NCBI GenBank assembly: GCA_963763885.1
Contig: CAVXQD010000007.1
Coordinates: 1,178,001-1,242,000, forward strand
Source of the DNA: JANNBN01 sp963763885
Lineage (GTDB): Bacteria > Actinomycetota > Acidimicrobiia > Acidimicrobiales > JANYDT01
Direction: 5' to 3'
DNA: 64,000 nucleotides
The notes under the pieces are model-generated. The model had not been told where the DNA came from. It saw only the letters and a program-made list of their open reading frames with translations, and did not search any database. How positions within the stretch are numbered: the stretch's first letter is position 1; each line of letters starts with the position of its first letter. This document shows, piece after piece, positions 1 to 8,491 of this stretch. Position numbers and translations under genes: made by a program.

Positions 1-2
1 AC

Positions 3-755
3 TGGTGGCATTCGGGCCGCATGGATCACCCCATTCTTGAACGCCGCTTCTTTGCGGCACCCCCGTTTGGTCTGCTCAACGCCATACCGTTCACGTTCTT
101 CGCTGGGTCGCTGGCCGTTGATGCGTACATCCCGCTCTATGTACGTGGTGGGTTGGGCCGCTCCACCAGCATGGCCGCGTTTGCGGTCGCCTTCCTTGCG
201 TTGGGGTGGACCAGCGGAAGCATGATCACCAGCCGGTTACTGGACCGTATGGACAACATCACGGTGATGCTTGGCGGGTTCGGTCTCACACTGCCTGCCC
301 TTGCCATTGGCGCTGCGTCGTACTCCCAGTCCACCCCGTTGGCGTTGGTGTTTGTGCTGTCTTACGTCCAAGGGGTTGGCATCGGCAGTGTCACCAACGC
401 AACGCTCAGCCTGCTGCAGCGCATGGCTTCACCTGCCGAGATGGGACGTGCGTCAGCAGCGCATCAGTTCGTCCGCAACCTCGGCGGAACGTTCGGAACG
501 GCACTCGCCGGAGCCGTCCTCTTCGCCGTGGTGCACACACGCCTGGGCAGTGTGGAACTGGTGCGCGATCTTCTTGGCGGCTCGTCCGATGTCACCGTGC
601 AAGGACCAGCAAGCGAAGCCATCGCCGCTGGCTTCCGCGGAGCTGTGATTGTGGCGCTGGTACTCACCCTTTTGGGCCTGGCCACCGCACTGGCGACCCG
701 CAGGTGGCTGCGCAAACAACCAGCCCACACAACCACCACCCAAGCCACCGACTAG
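3..755 (+). CDS. MFS drug/efflux permease, C-terminal part
   Basis: The reading frame is open from the window edge, so only the last ~250 residues are seen; the first ATG at 21 is internal. About six hydrophobic segments are visible, and the stretch GVGIGSVTNATLSLLQ followed by FVRNLGGTFGTALAGAVLF is typical of the second half of 14-helix DHA2 (EmrB/QacA-like) proton-driven exporters. It should sit in the cytoplasmic membrane and export a small molecule, but the substrate cannot be told. The protein ends with a short basic, threonine-rich cytosolic tail. Its 3' end nearly touches the convergent antitoxin gene at 760. The family call is good; the DHA2 subfamily is inference from half a protein. 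Confidence 0.75.
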   Translation, partial: WWHSGRMDHPILERRFFAAPPFGLLNAIPFTFFAGSLAVDAYIPLYVRGGLGRSTSMAAFAVAFLALGWTSGSMITSRLLDRMDNITVMLGGFGLTLPALAIGAASYSQSTPLALVFVLSYVQGVGIGSVTNATLSLLQRMASPAEMGRASAAHQFVRNLGGTFGTALAGAVLFAVVHTRLGSVELVRDLLGGSSDVTVQGPASEAIAAGFRGAVIVALVLTLLGLATALATRRWLRKQPAHTTTTQATD

Positions 756-759
756 TTGG

Positions 760-1017
760 CTATTGCGGGTGAGTGATCTGACGTTCTACGTGGATCGCCT
801 CGACTGAACTCTGCAAAGGTACGCGCCCGCCCGGACGGCCCGCGAATCGCTCGACGAACTCGTCCACTGATGGGGTAGTAACCATCGCCGCAAGTTGGTC
901 CATCAAGTACCTGTCGAGGGATTGCCCGGCCTTCTCGGCTCTACGCACCAAGGCCTTGTGCACCTCTATCGGAACATCCCGGATCTCAACGTTCGGCATC
1001 GGAAAAGAGTAGGACAC
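760..1017 (-). CDS. FitA/VapB-like ribbon-helix-helix antitoxin, no toxin partner
   Basis: An 85-residue protein beginning MSYSFPMPNVEIRDVPIEVH. The pattern VEIRDVPIEVHKALVRRAEKAG followed by QSLDRYLMDQL is the short beta-strand plus two helices of FitA-type antitoxins, which bind their own promoter as dimers and neutralise a PIN-domain toxin through the C-terminal tail. The toxin normally follows directly on the same strand, but here the next gene downstream is the convergent permease, so the antitoxin is an orphan. The second methionine (PMPNVEIRD) is an alternative start. Upstream lies AT-rich DNA without a clear gene. Confidence 0.7.
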   Translation of the reverse strand: MSYSFPMPNVEIRDVPIEVHKALVRRAEKAGQSLDRYLMDQLAAMVTTPSVDEFVERFAGRPGGRVPLQSSVEAIHVERQITHPQ

Positions 1018-1380
1018 CCTGAACGTGAGAATTTACAAAGAAAAGGCTTCGATTTAAAGCCTCAAGGTGACCGTCGGAATGAGTTCAATAGATTAAGCAA
1101 TCCCTGGTAGTCAGTTTCTGCCGGCAGGATCACCGTTCCACGCTTGTACCTGTAAAGACGGACTCGCTCTATTGAATAAGTTTTTGGATTCTTGTCGTCG
1201 AGGAACTCAATCATCGTATTCCGAATCCATCGTCGTTGTTAATATTTTTCGAGTAGTTCAATTCACTTGTGTTTTCTTTTGCGTTCCCTGGATTTGAGAG
1301 AGACCAATTGTACCCTGCCAAGTCGCACTGTCTCGAAACAATTGAGGTCCTCCTAGTGCCATTGGCACACCTCAGAAATC
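1018..1380. other. 363-bp low-GC intergenic region
   Basis: Between the orphan antitoxin and the DUF1501 gene. It is noticeably richer in A and T than its surroundings (for instance 1235-1280) and holds only the possible 50-codon ORF listed separately. It should contain the antitoxin promoter. No hairpin, tRNA or transposon end was seen. Confidence 0.5.
1062..1214 (-). CDS. Possible 50-residue small ORF in low-GC DNA
   Basis: Reads MIEFLDDKNPKTYSIERVRL and on to a TGA at 1062; it is rich in charged and aromatic residues and looks protein-like (YRYKRGTVILP in the middle). Its frame is open for three more codons upstream with no start. Base composition is clearly lower in GC than the surrounding genes. 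It may be a small gene or the 3' remnant of a lost one. No family is recognised. Confidence 0.25.
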   Translation of the reverse strand: MIEFLDDKNPKTYSIERVRLYRYKRGTVILPAETDYQGLLNLLNSFRRSP

Positions 1381-2700
1381 TCAGAGGAAGCCGAGGAGCG
1401 GGAAGGTTCCGCCAAGCGAAACGGCTGGGTCGATGCCGAGGGTCTTGCCGAGAACCGTTGCGTAGACGGAGCGAAAATCGGTGGTGAACTTGAGATCCCC
1501 GAGGTCGAGGTCCGTGAGGCTTGGAGGTTGACCGAACTGGCCGCCCTTCACCTGCGGGCCAAGTACCAACACCGGACCCGCTGCACCATGGTCGGTTCCA
1601 TCGGACCCGTTCGCCTGGACACGACGCCCAAACTCTGAATAGACGACCACCGTCACCTTCTGGCCGCGGGGGTTGCCAGCGATTGCTGCGTAAAAGGCGC
1701 TGAGTGCATGATCCAGGTAGCCCATGAGTTGTGCGTGCTGGGCCAACTCGCCCGCATGGGTATCGAACCCACCAAGCGAAACGCCGTACACGCGCGCAGG
1801 GGCTCCGGCATTGACCAATCGAGCAACTTCCTGCATGTCACGCGTGAGGCTGTTTGAGCCTTCGCCTTCCAAGTTGGTTGACCCGCTGGATACAACCTCG
1901 GCGCTGGTATTTAGTAGAGGTGCATACGTGTTCTTGACCCGCAGCAGATCCGCGTTGGACGCAGCGATGCGTGCGCCCCACGCACCAAGCGCTGCGGTGT
2001 TTTCAGCGTTACGGCCAAGGCCCTGGATTGCTCGTTCGCCAGCAACCCCACCTGGCAGCGTGAGCTTGCCCGGGTTCAGGTTGGCGCCCGCACCCCTGGT
2101 ACCGATCATGAACCGCGGCAACGATCCCCCGATGTTGATCATGCGAGTTGCATCGGGACCGGTTGCGTCGTACCAACGACCCAGCCAGCCAGTGTTGGTG
2201 ATCTCGTTGGGTCTTGCGGTCTGCCAAATGTCCATGGAGCGGAAGTGGCTGCGGTTGGAGTTGGGATACCCCACGCCGTGCACGATGGCGAGGTGCTTCT
2301 GGTCGTAGAGAGCCTTCAAACCCTTCAACTCTGGATGCAGCCCGAACCCGTTTTCCAGTTTGTGGACCTGATCCGGGTTGATTGCAACCGCCTGCCGATT
2401 TGCCGCGTACGCAGGGTCCGCGTAGGGCACAACCGTGTTGATGCCGTCGTTTCCGCCGTACAAGGTGACCATCACAAGAATTCCGTCGCCCGCTGCACTG
2501 GGAGCCGCGGGTGAGGCCTGTGCCTGGGTCCGTGCGCCGCCGACAACCGCTGCGGAATTCTTTGCTACGGGCGATGGTGCTGCTGCCGCTGCCGCTGCAG
2601 CCGCTGGCGCAGATGCTGCGGCGGCTCCGAGGCCGAGGGCAGCCATGAAGCTGCGGCGAGTGATGCCGGGCGCGGGATTCATGTTGCTTGCGTCGTTCAT
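1381..2700 (-). CDS. DUF1501 family secreted protein (Tat substrate)
   Basis: About 439 residues. The N-terminus has a twin-arginine motif (GITRRSFMAALGLG) followed by an alanine-rich hydrophobic stretch, so the protein is probably exported folded by the Tat system. The body fits the DUF1501 family (related to the alkaline phosphatase/sulfatase fold): GILVMVTLYGGNDGINTVVP near the start, HSFR-like SNRSHFRSMDIWQ, and VTVVVYSEFGRRVQANGSDG with DHGAAGP near the end. It follows the DUF1800 gene, ending the two-gene operon, an arrangement seen in many bacteria; the function of the pair is not established. The frame is open to 2853, but that would overlap the upstream gene; ATG 2700 or GTG 2721 are the sensible starts. 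Confidence 0.85.
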   Translation of the reverse strand: MNDASNMNPAPGITRRSFMAALGLGAAAASAPAAAAAAAAAPSPVAKNSAAVVGGARTQAQASPAAPSAAGDGILVMVTLYGGNDGINTVVPYADPAYAANRQAVAINPDQVHKLENGFGLHPELKGLKALYDQKHLAIVHGVGYPNSNRSHFRSMDIWQTARPNEITNTGWLGRWYDATGPDATRMINIGGSLPRFMIGTRGAGANLNPGKLTLPGGVAGERAIQGLGRNAENTAALGAWGARIAASNADLLRVKNTYAPLLNTSAEVVSSGSTNLEGEGSNSLTRDMQEVARLVNAGAPARVYGVSLGGFDTHAGELAQHAQLMGYLDHALSAFYAAIAGNPRGQKVTVVVYSEFGRRVQANGSDGTDHGAAGPVLVLGPQVKGGQFGQPPSLTDLDLGDLKFTTDFRSVYATVLGKTLGIDPAVSLGGTFPLLGFL

Positions 2701-2756
2701 GTCGTTCTGAGAAGTGTTCACTGTGAAGTTCCGATCAGGGTGTGTGCGCAGAACGC

Positions 2757-4052
2757 TCAGTTGAGGACGTACTCGGGAGTAACCAATGCCGCAGCAAGCT
2801 GACGCCGCGGTTCGCCAGCAGCGCTGATGGTTTCGGCAGAAGCGGGGGTCCATTCATCGACGCCTAATCGGCTGGCCAGCGCTGCGAGACGGGCCGCATT
2901 GTTGCCGCCAACGAACCAGTCCAAGTTGGACTTGGCAGACACCTGAAGTGCGAACTGATAACGGACCAAGGCGCTGGAAGTGGAGATCCAATACCCATTG
3001 TCCGGCCAACCCCCAACAGACGGGGGGAACAAGGGTTTCTGATTGAGCTTGTTCAGCGTGGCGATGTTGACGTTGCCAACTATCTGGCTGGGGCGCATGT
3101 TGAGCTGACGGAAGATGCCGGCCATCCATTCAACCGGCTGCTTCACCAAGCCCTGCCGAGCTTCACGTGACACAAACTGGGGGTGCAACAAGATGCTCCG
3201 CAGCAGTTTCGTGACGTTGAGATCGGCGGCGAAACCCGCCGCGAGTTCGGTCACTACCGGATGGTCTGCGGCAACCGGGAATGCGTAGTGACGCCACAGT
3301 TTTGCGGTGACAAACCTTGCTGCAGCTGGTGAACTCACCAGCATCGCAAGAACTTCCTCACCGGTAAACGCCGCGGTCTTTCCGAGGATCGTTTTGCTTC
3401 CCGTGTCGGCCTGGCCGCGCAGCACCCGGAAACCTTCCTGCCGGTTGTAACGCCACCCCGCAAACGCACGGGCAGCTTCTCGAACATCATCGTCTGTGTA
3501 GTTACCAATGCCAATGGTGAAGAGTTCCATCAGCTCGCGAGCAAAGTTCTCGTTGGGACGTGCTCGGTTGTTCTTGTTGGAGTCAAGCCACAGCATCATC
3601 GCCCCGTCTTTGGCAATGGCCTGCGTGAGGGCGTCGAACCCTGCACCGCCTTGCTCACGGAACAGTTGGTTCTGCGCCAGCATCAGGTGCGGGTTGTCAA
3701 CCTTTTGTGCCGACGTGGCGTAGTGGTCGTGCCAGAACCAGGTGAGCTTCTCCGTGCCTTGCTGGTCTGTGACGACCATCCGTTCCAGCCACCATTCAAT
3801 GAGGTCTTGGTCCTGCTGATTGCGCAGCTGACGCAGTTCTTTTCGCGCAGCTTGAGTGTCGGCAGGTTGCAAGGTCCGCGGGTCCAATACGGGTGGCGCG
3901 ATTGCTCCCGGGTCATTGCGGGATCGGTCCAACAGGTAGTCGACGGTGGCTGCATAGCCCCGAGCAACTCCGGCCGTGAGATCTTCCTGTCGTGCGCCAA
4001 AGCCGGCACGGCGATAGAGGTGGGCGAGCTGCGAGGTGAGCTGATCTGCCAT
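2757..4052 (-). CDS. DUF1800 family protein
   Basis: About 431 residues from MADQLTSQLAHLYRRAGFGA. The opening (LAHLYRRAGFG), WLERMV followed by EKLTWFWHDHYATS, NENFARELMELFTIGIGNYTDDDVREAARAFAGW and PPSVGGWPDNGYWIS are hallmarks of DUF1800. Members nearly always sit next to a DUF1501 gene, as here, with a gap of about 56 bp to the DUF1501 start. The role is unknown; association with exported or cell-surface material is suggested by the Tat signal of the partner. No signal peptide is obvious with this start; ATG 4115 would add 21 residues without improving this. Confidence 0.85.
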   Translation of the reverse strand: MADQLTSQLAHLYRRAGFGARQEDLTAGVARGYAATVDYLLDRSRNDPGAIAPPVLDPRTLQPADTQAARKELRQLRNQQDQDLIEWWLERMVVTDQQGTEKLTWFWHDHYATSAQKVDNPHLMLAQNQLFREQGGAGFDALTQAIAKDGAMMLWLDSNKNNRARPNENFARELMELFTIGIGNYTDDDVREAARAFAGWRYNRQEGFRVLRGQADTGSKTILGKTAAFTGEEVLAMLVSSPAAARFVTAKLWRHYAFPVAADHPVVTELAAGFAADLNVTKLLRSILLHPQFVSREARQGLVKQPVEWMAGIFRQLNMRPSQIVGNVNIATLNKLNQKPLFPPSVGGWPDNGYWISTSSALVRYQFALQVSAKSNLDWFVGGNNAARLAALASRLGVDEWTPASAETISAAGEPRRQLAAALVTPEYVLN

Positions 4053-4160
4053 TGGCACATCAGAGCGTCGGCGTATGAGCAACTGATGATCAGGGGAAAG
4101 CCAACCTGTGATCACTTGTCACGAGAGCACCGTTGCGCGGAATGTCAGCACGACCAAGCG

Positions 4161-5987
4161 TCAGGTGAGCAGTTCCTCCGGGATGTCCACATAACGGGCG
4201 CGGAGCCATTCGCCAAGGCCCTTGGCCTGCCCGTCCATGCGGGTCGATGCCGCAACACCTTCTTCAAGCAGCCCAACAATCACGATGTTCAGCGCGCATA
4301 GGTTTGGAAACACGGCAATGCGAATGGGAAGACCGGCGGTCTCCGGGAGCAGCTCGCGGACTTTTGTCTCGTCCATGAACCCGGCCAGCCACTCGAACTT
4401 TGCTCTCGTCTTGGTCCACACACCCACGTTTGCGTTGCCGCCCTTATCGCCGCTGCGCGCGCCGGCGAAAGTTCCGAGAGGGACTCGTCGCGTCGGTCCG
4501 GTGGCGGCGTCACCAGTTGGTGTGTCGATGCTCGCTTGGTGCTGCGATATGGCTGTGGCTGTGTGATGCGATGTGGCCGAGGCCGCAGCCGATTGGGAAT
4601 CGTCGGGAGTAGCGCCGTCCGGAACTTTCGCCGTGCGGGTGACGCCGTCCACGGTCACGAGATGCTGCACGCGGTCGACCGGAATGAGGGCCGGCCAGTA
4701 GATGCCATACGGTTCCGCCGCGCTGGGTCCGCCGATGCCGAACATTCCCGGATACGTCGCCAGCGCCATCTCGATTGCTGCGTTGGAAAACGCCCGACCG
4801 ATCTTTCGTTCGTCGGGGTCTTTCACCGTGAAGCGCAGCTGCGCAACAGCTTGCTCGTTGGTGAGCGGGTCCGGACGATCTGTTCGGACCAGGTCGACGC
4901 GGGACTGCTTGATGGACTCGCGACCGCCAGGAATCTGCGCCCACAGGGATCGCTCCACCAGCGCGGCCTTCTCTTCGATATCCAAACCCGTGAGGCAGAA
5001 CGTGAACCGGTTCCGATAGCCACCATCGAAGTTGATTGCCACCTTCAACCGATCTGTCGCAGGCAGGCCCTTGGTCCCAGCAATACGGACCCGGTCAGGG
5101 GCCTCCTGGGTGAGTTCAATCGTGTCGAAGCGAGACACCACATCGGGGTTTGCGTACTGCACCCCGTCGATCTCGTACAGCAACTGCGCGGTGACCGTCC
5201 CAACGGTGACCGCACCACCAGTACCGGGATGCTTTGTGATCACGCACGACCCGTCTTGGTACATCTCTGCGATTGGAAACCCGGGGCGCTCTAACCCTGG
5301 GATTTCTTTGAAGAACGCATAGTTGCCACCCGTCGCCTGGCAGCCGCACTCGATGACGTGCCCGGCGACCACGGCACCGGCAAGACGATCCCAGTCGTTT
5401 CGCTTCCACCCGAACCGCCACGCTGCCGGACCAACGACCAAGGCTGCATCGGTGACTCGGCCCGTGATCACAATGTCTGCGCCTTCGTTCAGCGCGTCGG
5501 CAATTCCCCAGCCCCCGAGGTATGCGTTGGCACTGACTGGCTTACGGTCACCAAGGGGTTCACCTGTGTCCAGGTTGGCGAACTCGATACCATCTGCGCG
5601 CATATCATCGAACCGGCTCATCAGGTTGTCGCCGCTGACAACCGCAACCTTGGGACTAAGCCCCAACTTTGCCGCAACTGCCTCAACCGCCGAAGCGCAT
5701 GCGTGCGGGTCGAGGCCACCGGCATTGGACACAACCTTGATGCCCTTTTCGAGACATGCCGCCATCACCTGCTCCATCTGCGTCACAAACGTGCGGGCAT
5801 AACCGGGCCCACCCTTCGCTTGTGTCTTGGCCAGAATCAGCATGGTCAACTCGGCCAACCAGTCGCCGCAGAGCACATCGATTGGACCGCCGTCGACCAT
5901 CTCGCGCGCCGCACTGAGACGATCTCCATAAAATCCACTGCAGTTCGCGATTCGAAGCGGGCCGGTAAACGCAGGTGACGCAGTCAT
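4161..5987 (-). CDS. AtuA-like acyclic terpene utilisation protein (DUF1446)
   Basis: 608 residues. The N-terminal ~450 residues match DUF1446/AtuA (RIANCSGFYGDRLSAAREM, GGPIDVLCGDWLAELTM, VSNAGGLDPHACA, then ADIVITGRVTDAALVVGPA and IECGCQATGGNY). A low-complexity Ala/Ser/Thr/His linker (about 463-500) leads to the small C-terminal AtuA-associated domain (LGTFAGARSGDKGGNANVGVW). AtuA is required for growth on acyclic terpenes such as citronellol in Pseudomonas, where the pathway joins leucine-type degradation; its reaction is not known. The isovaleryl-CoA dehydrogenase and biotin carboxylase genes at 8.7-15.2 kb make a role in branched-chain or terpenoid acid breakdown plausible, but the gene is monocistronic here. 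Confidence 0.85.
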   Translation of the reverse strand: MTASPAFTGPLRIANCSGFYGDRLSAAREMVDGGPIDVLCGDWLAELTMLILAKTQAKGGPGYARTFVTQMEQVMAACLEKGIKVVSNAGGLDPHACASAVEAVAAKLGLSPKVAVVSGDNLMSRFDDMRADGIEFANLDTGEPLGDRKPVSANAYLGGWGIADALNEGADIVITGRVTDAALVVGPAAWRFGWKRNDWDRLAGAVVAGHVIECGCQATGGNYAFFKEIPGLERPGFPIAEMYQDGSCVITKHPGTGGAVTVGTVTAQLLYEIDGVQYANPDVVSRFDTIELTQEAPDRVRIAGTKGLPATDRLKVAINFDGGYRNRFTFCLTGLDIEEKAALVERSLWAQIPGGRESIKQSRVDLVRTDRPDPLTNEQAVAQLRFTVKDPDERKIGRAFSNAAIEMALATYPGMFGIGGPSAAEPYGIYWPALIPVDRVQHLVTVDGVTRTAKVPDGATPDDSQSAAASATSHHTATAISQHQASIDTPTGDAATGPTRRVPLGTFAGARSGDKGGNANVGVWTKTRAKFEWLAGFMDETKVRELLPETAGLPIRIAVFPNLCALNIVIVGLLEEGVAASTRMDGQAKGLGEWLRARYVDIPEELLT

Positions 5988-6122
5988 ACCGCCCAGCTAA
6001 CAACCCAGAGCGCCAGCACCGCAACACGGCCTGACTGGAACTCTGCGGTATGCCAGCGTCCTGTTCTCAGAAAGCCGGGTCTCAGAGAATTTTAATCGCG
6101 CTACATCGGTTCGTCTTACGCC

Positions 6123-6145
6123 AATGGGTGCACATTGCACCCATT
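6123..6145. promoter_or_regulatory. Perfect 10-bp palindrome with 3-nt loop upstream of atuA-like gene
   Basis: AATGGGTGCA (6123-6132) and TGCACCCATT (6136-6145) are exact inverted copies separated by CAT. It lies about 136 bp upstream of the AtuA-like start. It may be an operator for a dimeric regulator or a hairpin; no T-run follows on either strand. Confidence 0.4.
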
Positions 6146-6233
6146 CAGAGGTCGACCCAAAATCAGCGGCGGGCTTCCCGTTGCGGACCGTGCGCCGGGG
6201 TTTGCAGGGGCTCCAAAACTGGCGACCCGGCAT

Positions 6234-6258
6234 CGGGGCGCGGCGGTTCCGCGCCCCG
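6234..6258 (-). terminator. GC hairpin downstream of HNH pseudogene
   Basis: CGGGGCGCGG (6234-6243) and CCGCGCCCCG (6249-6258) form a perfect 10-bp stem with a 5-nt loop, 24 bp past the stop of the HNH gene. No T-run follows, as is common for hairpin-only terminators in high-GC actinobacteria. Confidence 0.45.
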
Positions 6259-6281
6259 TCTCCGGGTTCAGGCTGGAAGTG

Positions 6282-7549
6282 TTAGAAGAGGGCGGGGAGG
6301 GTGTTGGGGTGTGGTGGCCCGTGGACCATCACCCCGTTCGGGAACGTCCCGACCAGTGTGGCGTCTTCCCAGGTCAGCTTGATGCCTTTGCGGTGCACTT
6401 CCCGGTGATGATACGTACACAAACAAACCAGATTCGCTAGCTCGTGTGTCCCACCGTTCTCCCGTTCCCGGATGTGGTGCACCTCGTGCTCATTGCCGAT
6501 CACCCTTCGGGTTCGCTCCGATCCCTCCGCTCACCACTCGGTCGCTCGGGCCACCTCGCTGGTTGGGAACAACCCCCAAACCGGCAACCCCTGTCCCGGA
6601 TCATCACCGCTTTCCGGTTCCTTGCCGGGATCGCACTCGTCGGGGTCCCCACGTCAAACACGACACCATTCATCGTCGCCGCAGCCGCCGTGAACGTTGC
6701 ATCACACAAAATTTGGGAGAGTTGCCACTTCCGTAGGAACCAACCACCCGTGGTGTGAGCTGAACCATCGGCTGCGTGGAATACCACGTTCACATTCGGA
6801 CGTTCATTCCCAACAAAGGGACGGTCACTGTTTGCAAGGAATGTTTGGCAAACATCGGTGAGCGCGTCCGCACGCCGTTGCCCCGGTGTCCGGGTTTCAT
6901 CCGGTCCCGGTCTTGGCATACCCGCAGCTAACGCCGATTCAACAATTTCACCAGCGACCGGATCCAACACACCATTCAACCGGTACATCCCATTAAACAG
7001 CCGCGTCAACTGCAAACGACGACCAGCCGAATCGTCACCACGACCCGGCTGGGCCGGGTCACACAGTTCGTCGTCAGCTAACGACACCCACCGTTGCACC
7101 AACTGAGCAAACAGCGACGCATCCAACATCGCAGCCGCGTTCACAAACACAGCCTCGTCACGCTTCGCCAGCTCAAACCGTTTCGCCGTGACCGCACCCG
7201 CCAAACACCGCAAATGAGTCTGCGAGAACTTCCCATCCGCAGCCGCAGCCCGAACAAGCCCAAAATCATCCAACAGCTTCTCTTGCGCACACCGGACATG
7301 TCCTTCAGTCCGGCGTGCACCCGACCTGGCAGCCAACCACGCACTCACATCACGAAACCCCAAATCACGAAAACACGTCGATTCAGCCAAACGTGCAACA
7401 GCACGCGTACATACCGACTCCGCAACCTCAACAAGGCGATGTACCGCCAAAACATCCTCCGCAGATAACGGGTGTTCGGTGACGTGGACCATCAACTTGG
7501 CGAACCCTTCCGCCACCCCAGCCGCTATGTCCGCCAACACTGCGTCCAC
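6282..7549 (-). pseudogene. 13E12/DUF222 HNH endonuclease, frameshifted in the HNH motif
   Basis: The first 349 codons (7549 down to 6500) give a DUF222 domain (VLAVHRLVEVAESVCTRAVA, ARSGARRTEGHVRCAQ, LDPVAGEIVESAL) ending in the first half of the HNH motif, RDRGCRFGGCSQPARW. Then follow an arginine/glutamate-rich run and a stop. The second half (EVHHIRERENGGTHELANL, then CLCTYHHREVH) continues in another frame down to 6282. Homologues join ARW directly to a Cys-x-VHH motif, so about 62 bp have been inserted at this point (roughly 6493-6554), shifting the frame. The family consists of putative DNA endonucleases, multi-copy in actinobacteria. A LexA box precedes the gene. A functional product would need frameshifting, which is unlikely. 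Confidence 0.8.
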
Positions 7550-7572
7550 ACAACCACCCTAACACACCACTA

Positions 7573-7586
7573 CGAACATATGTTCT
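7573..7586 (-). promoter_or_regulatory. LexA (SOS) box
   Basis: CGAACATATGTTCT contains the perfect palindrome GAACATATGTTC (7574-7585), which fits the GAAC-N4-GTTC SOS box of Gram-positive bacteria. It lies 24 bp upstream of the GTG start of the 13E12/HNH gene, where LexA would block transcription. SOS boxes in front of 13E12 genes are known in mycobacteria. Confidence 0.8.
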
Positions 7587-7849
7587 GTTTTGACCTCTTT
7601 TCCAACACTTCTTTCCCGTCAAACAAGCCCACAACCAGCCACAACACACCACCAACCCAAACACACACAACCACCACCGCCAACACCGAGGGGTAAGCAC
7701 AGCAGCAGCGCCGTTCGCTGACCAAACACGTGACCAGACCAGCTCGGACAGACTTACGCCGGCAGACATCAGGCACACACCTCGCACACGCCCTTCGCCC
7801 ACAACGACGCTTGTTACCGGTCGGGCCAGGGGTCTTCTAGCCTGGACTG
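7587..7849. other. Intergenic region between SOS box and engB
   Basis: About 260 bp. The left half is strongly C/A-rich on the plus strand (7620-7690) with low-complexity CA-type runs. It must hold the engB promoter and the 5' region of the HNH gene, but no convincing -10/-35 pair, RNA or ORF was found. Confidence 0.4.
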
Positions 7850-8440
7850 GTGGGAAAGACGACATCGCCGTTGCAGCTGAAGTTCGTCACGTCTTCGGTC
7901 GACGCACGCAACCTGCCGTTCACCAAGGCCGAGGTGGCCATGGTGGGGCGCTCCAACGTGGGCAAGTCGTCGCTCATCAACGCCCTGGCCAACCACCGCC
8001 AGTTGGCTCACGTCTCCACCACGCCAGGCCGCACCCAGCTCCTCAACCTGTTCGAAATGCCCGACGGGCCAACTGTCATGGACCTTCCCGGCTACGGCTA
8101 CGCAAAGGTTCCGGCAAAGATGCGCGGGTCCTGGCAAGCAATGATCGAGGGCTACCTACTGGGCCGCGAAAACCTGGTCACCGTCTTCACACTGATCGAC
8201 GGAGAGATTGGCCCAACCAAGCTGGACGTTGGCCTGCTGGACTGGGTCCGCCACCACGAACTACCTATTCAGATCGTCGCCACCAAGCTGGACAAGGTGA
8301 AGCCCTCCAAACTTGGCGCACGCAAACAAGAACTTGCCGCGGGGTGTGGGGTCGACATCGAGTCTGTGGTGTGGGTCAGCGCGGACAAAGGCACCGGCAT
8401 CGATGCACTTCGCGCTCTGATCCGACGCGCCGGTTCCTGA
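7850..8440 (+). CDS. engB: Ribosome biogenesis GTP-binding protein YihA/YsxC
   Basis: 196 residues from a GTG start. G1 is GRSNVGKSSLINAL, the switch I region holds TTPGRTQLLN, G3 is DLPGYGYA, G4 is TKLDKVK, and the G5-like segment is VSADKGTGID. These are the signatures of the EngB branch of TRAFAC GTPases, which assists late assembly of the large ribosomal subunit. Length is normal for the family. No clear Shine-Dalgarno sequence is seen before the GTG. It stands alone on the plus strand, 51 bp before the next plus-strand gene, with which it might be co-transcribed. Confidence 0.92.
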   Translation: MGKTTSPLQLKFVTSSVDARNLPFTKAEVAMVGRSNVGKSSLINALANHRQLAHVSTTPGRTQLLNLFEMPDGPTVMDLPGYGYAKVPAKMRGSWQAMIEGYLLGRENLVTVFTLIDGEIGPTKLDVGLLDWVRHHELPIQIVATKLDKVKPSKLGARKQELAAGCGVDIESVVWVSADKGTGIDALRALIRRAGS

Positions 8441-8491
8441 GAAGACTCGCCGTGCTGGTTCCTTACGGGGACCCCAGCTAGCCTGAGCCGC

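Noticed and set aside
6446..6736. Plus-strand ORFs over the HNH insertion
   Set aside because: They are antisense to the 13E12 gene and have no family features; the insertion is better explained as a small repeat element.
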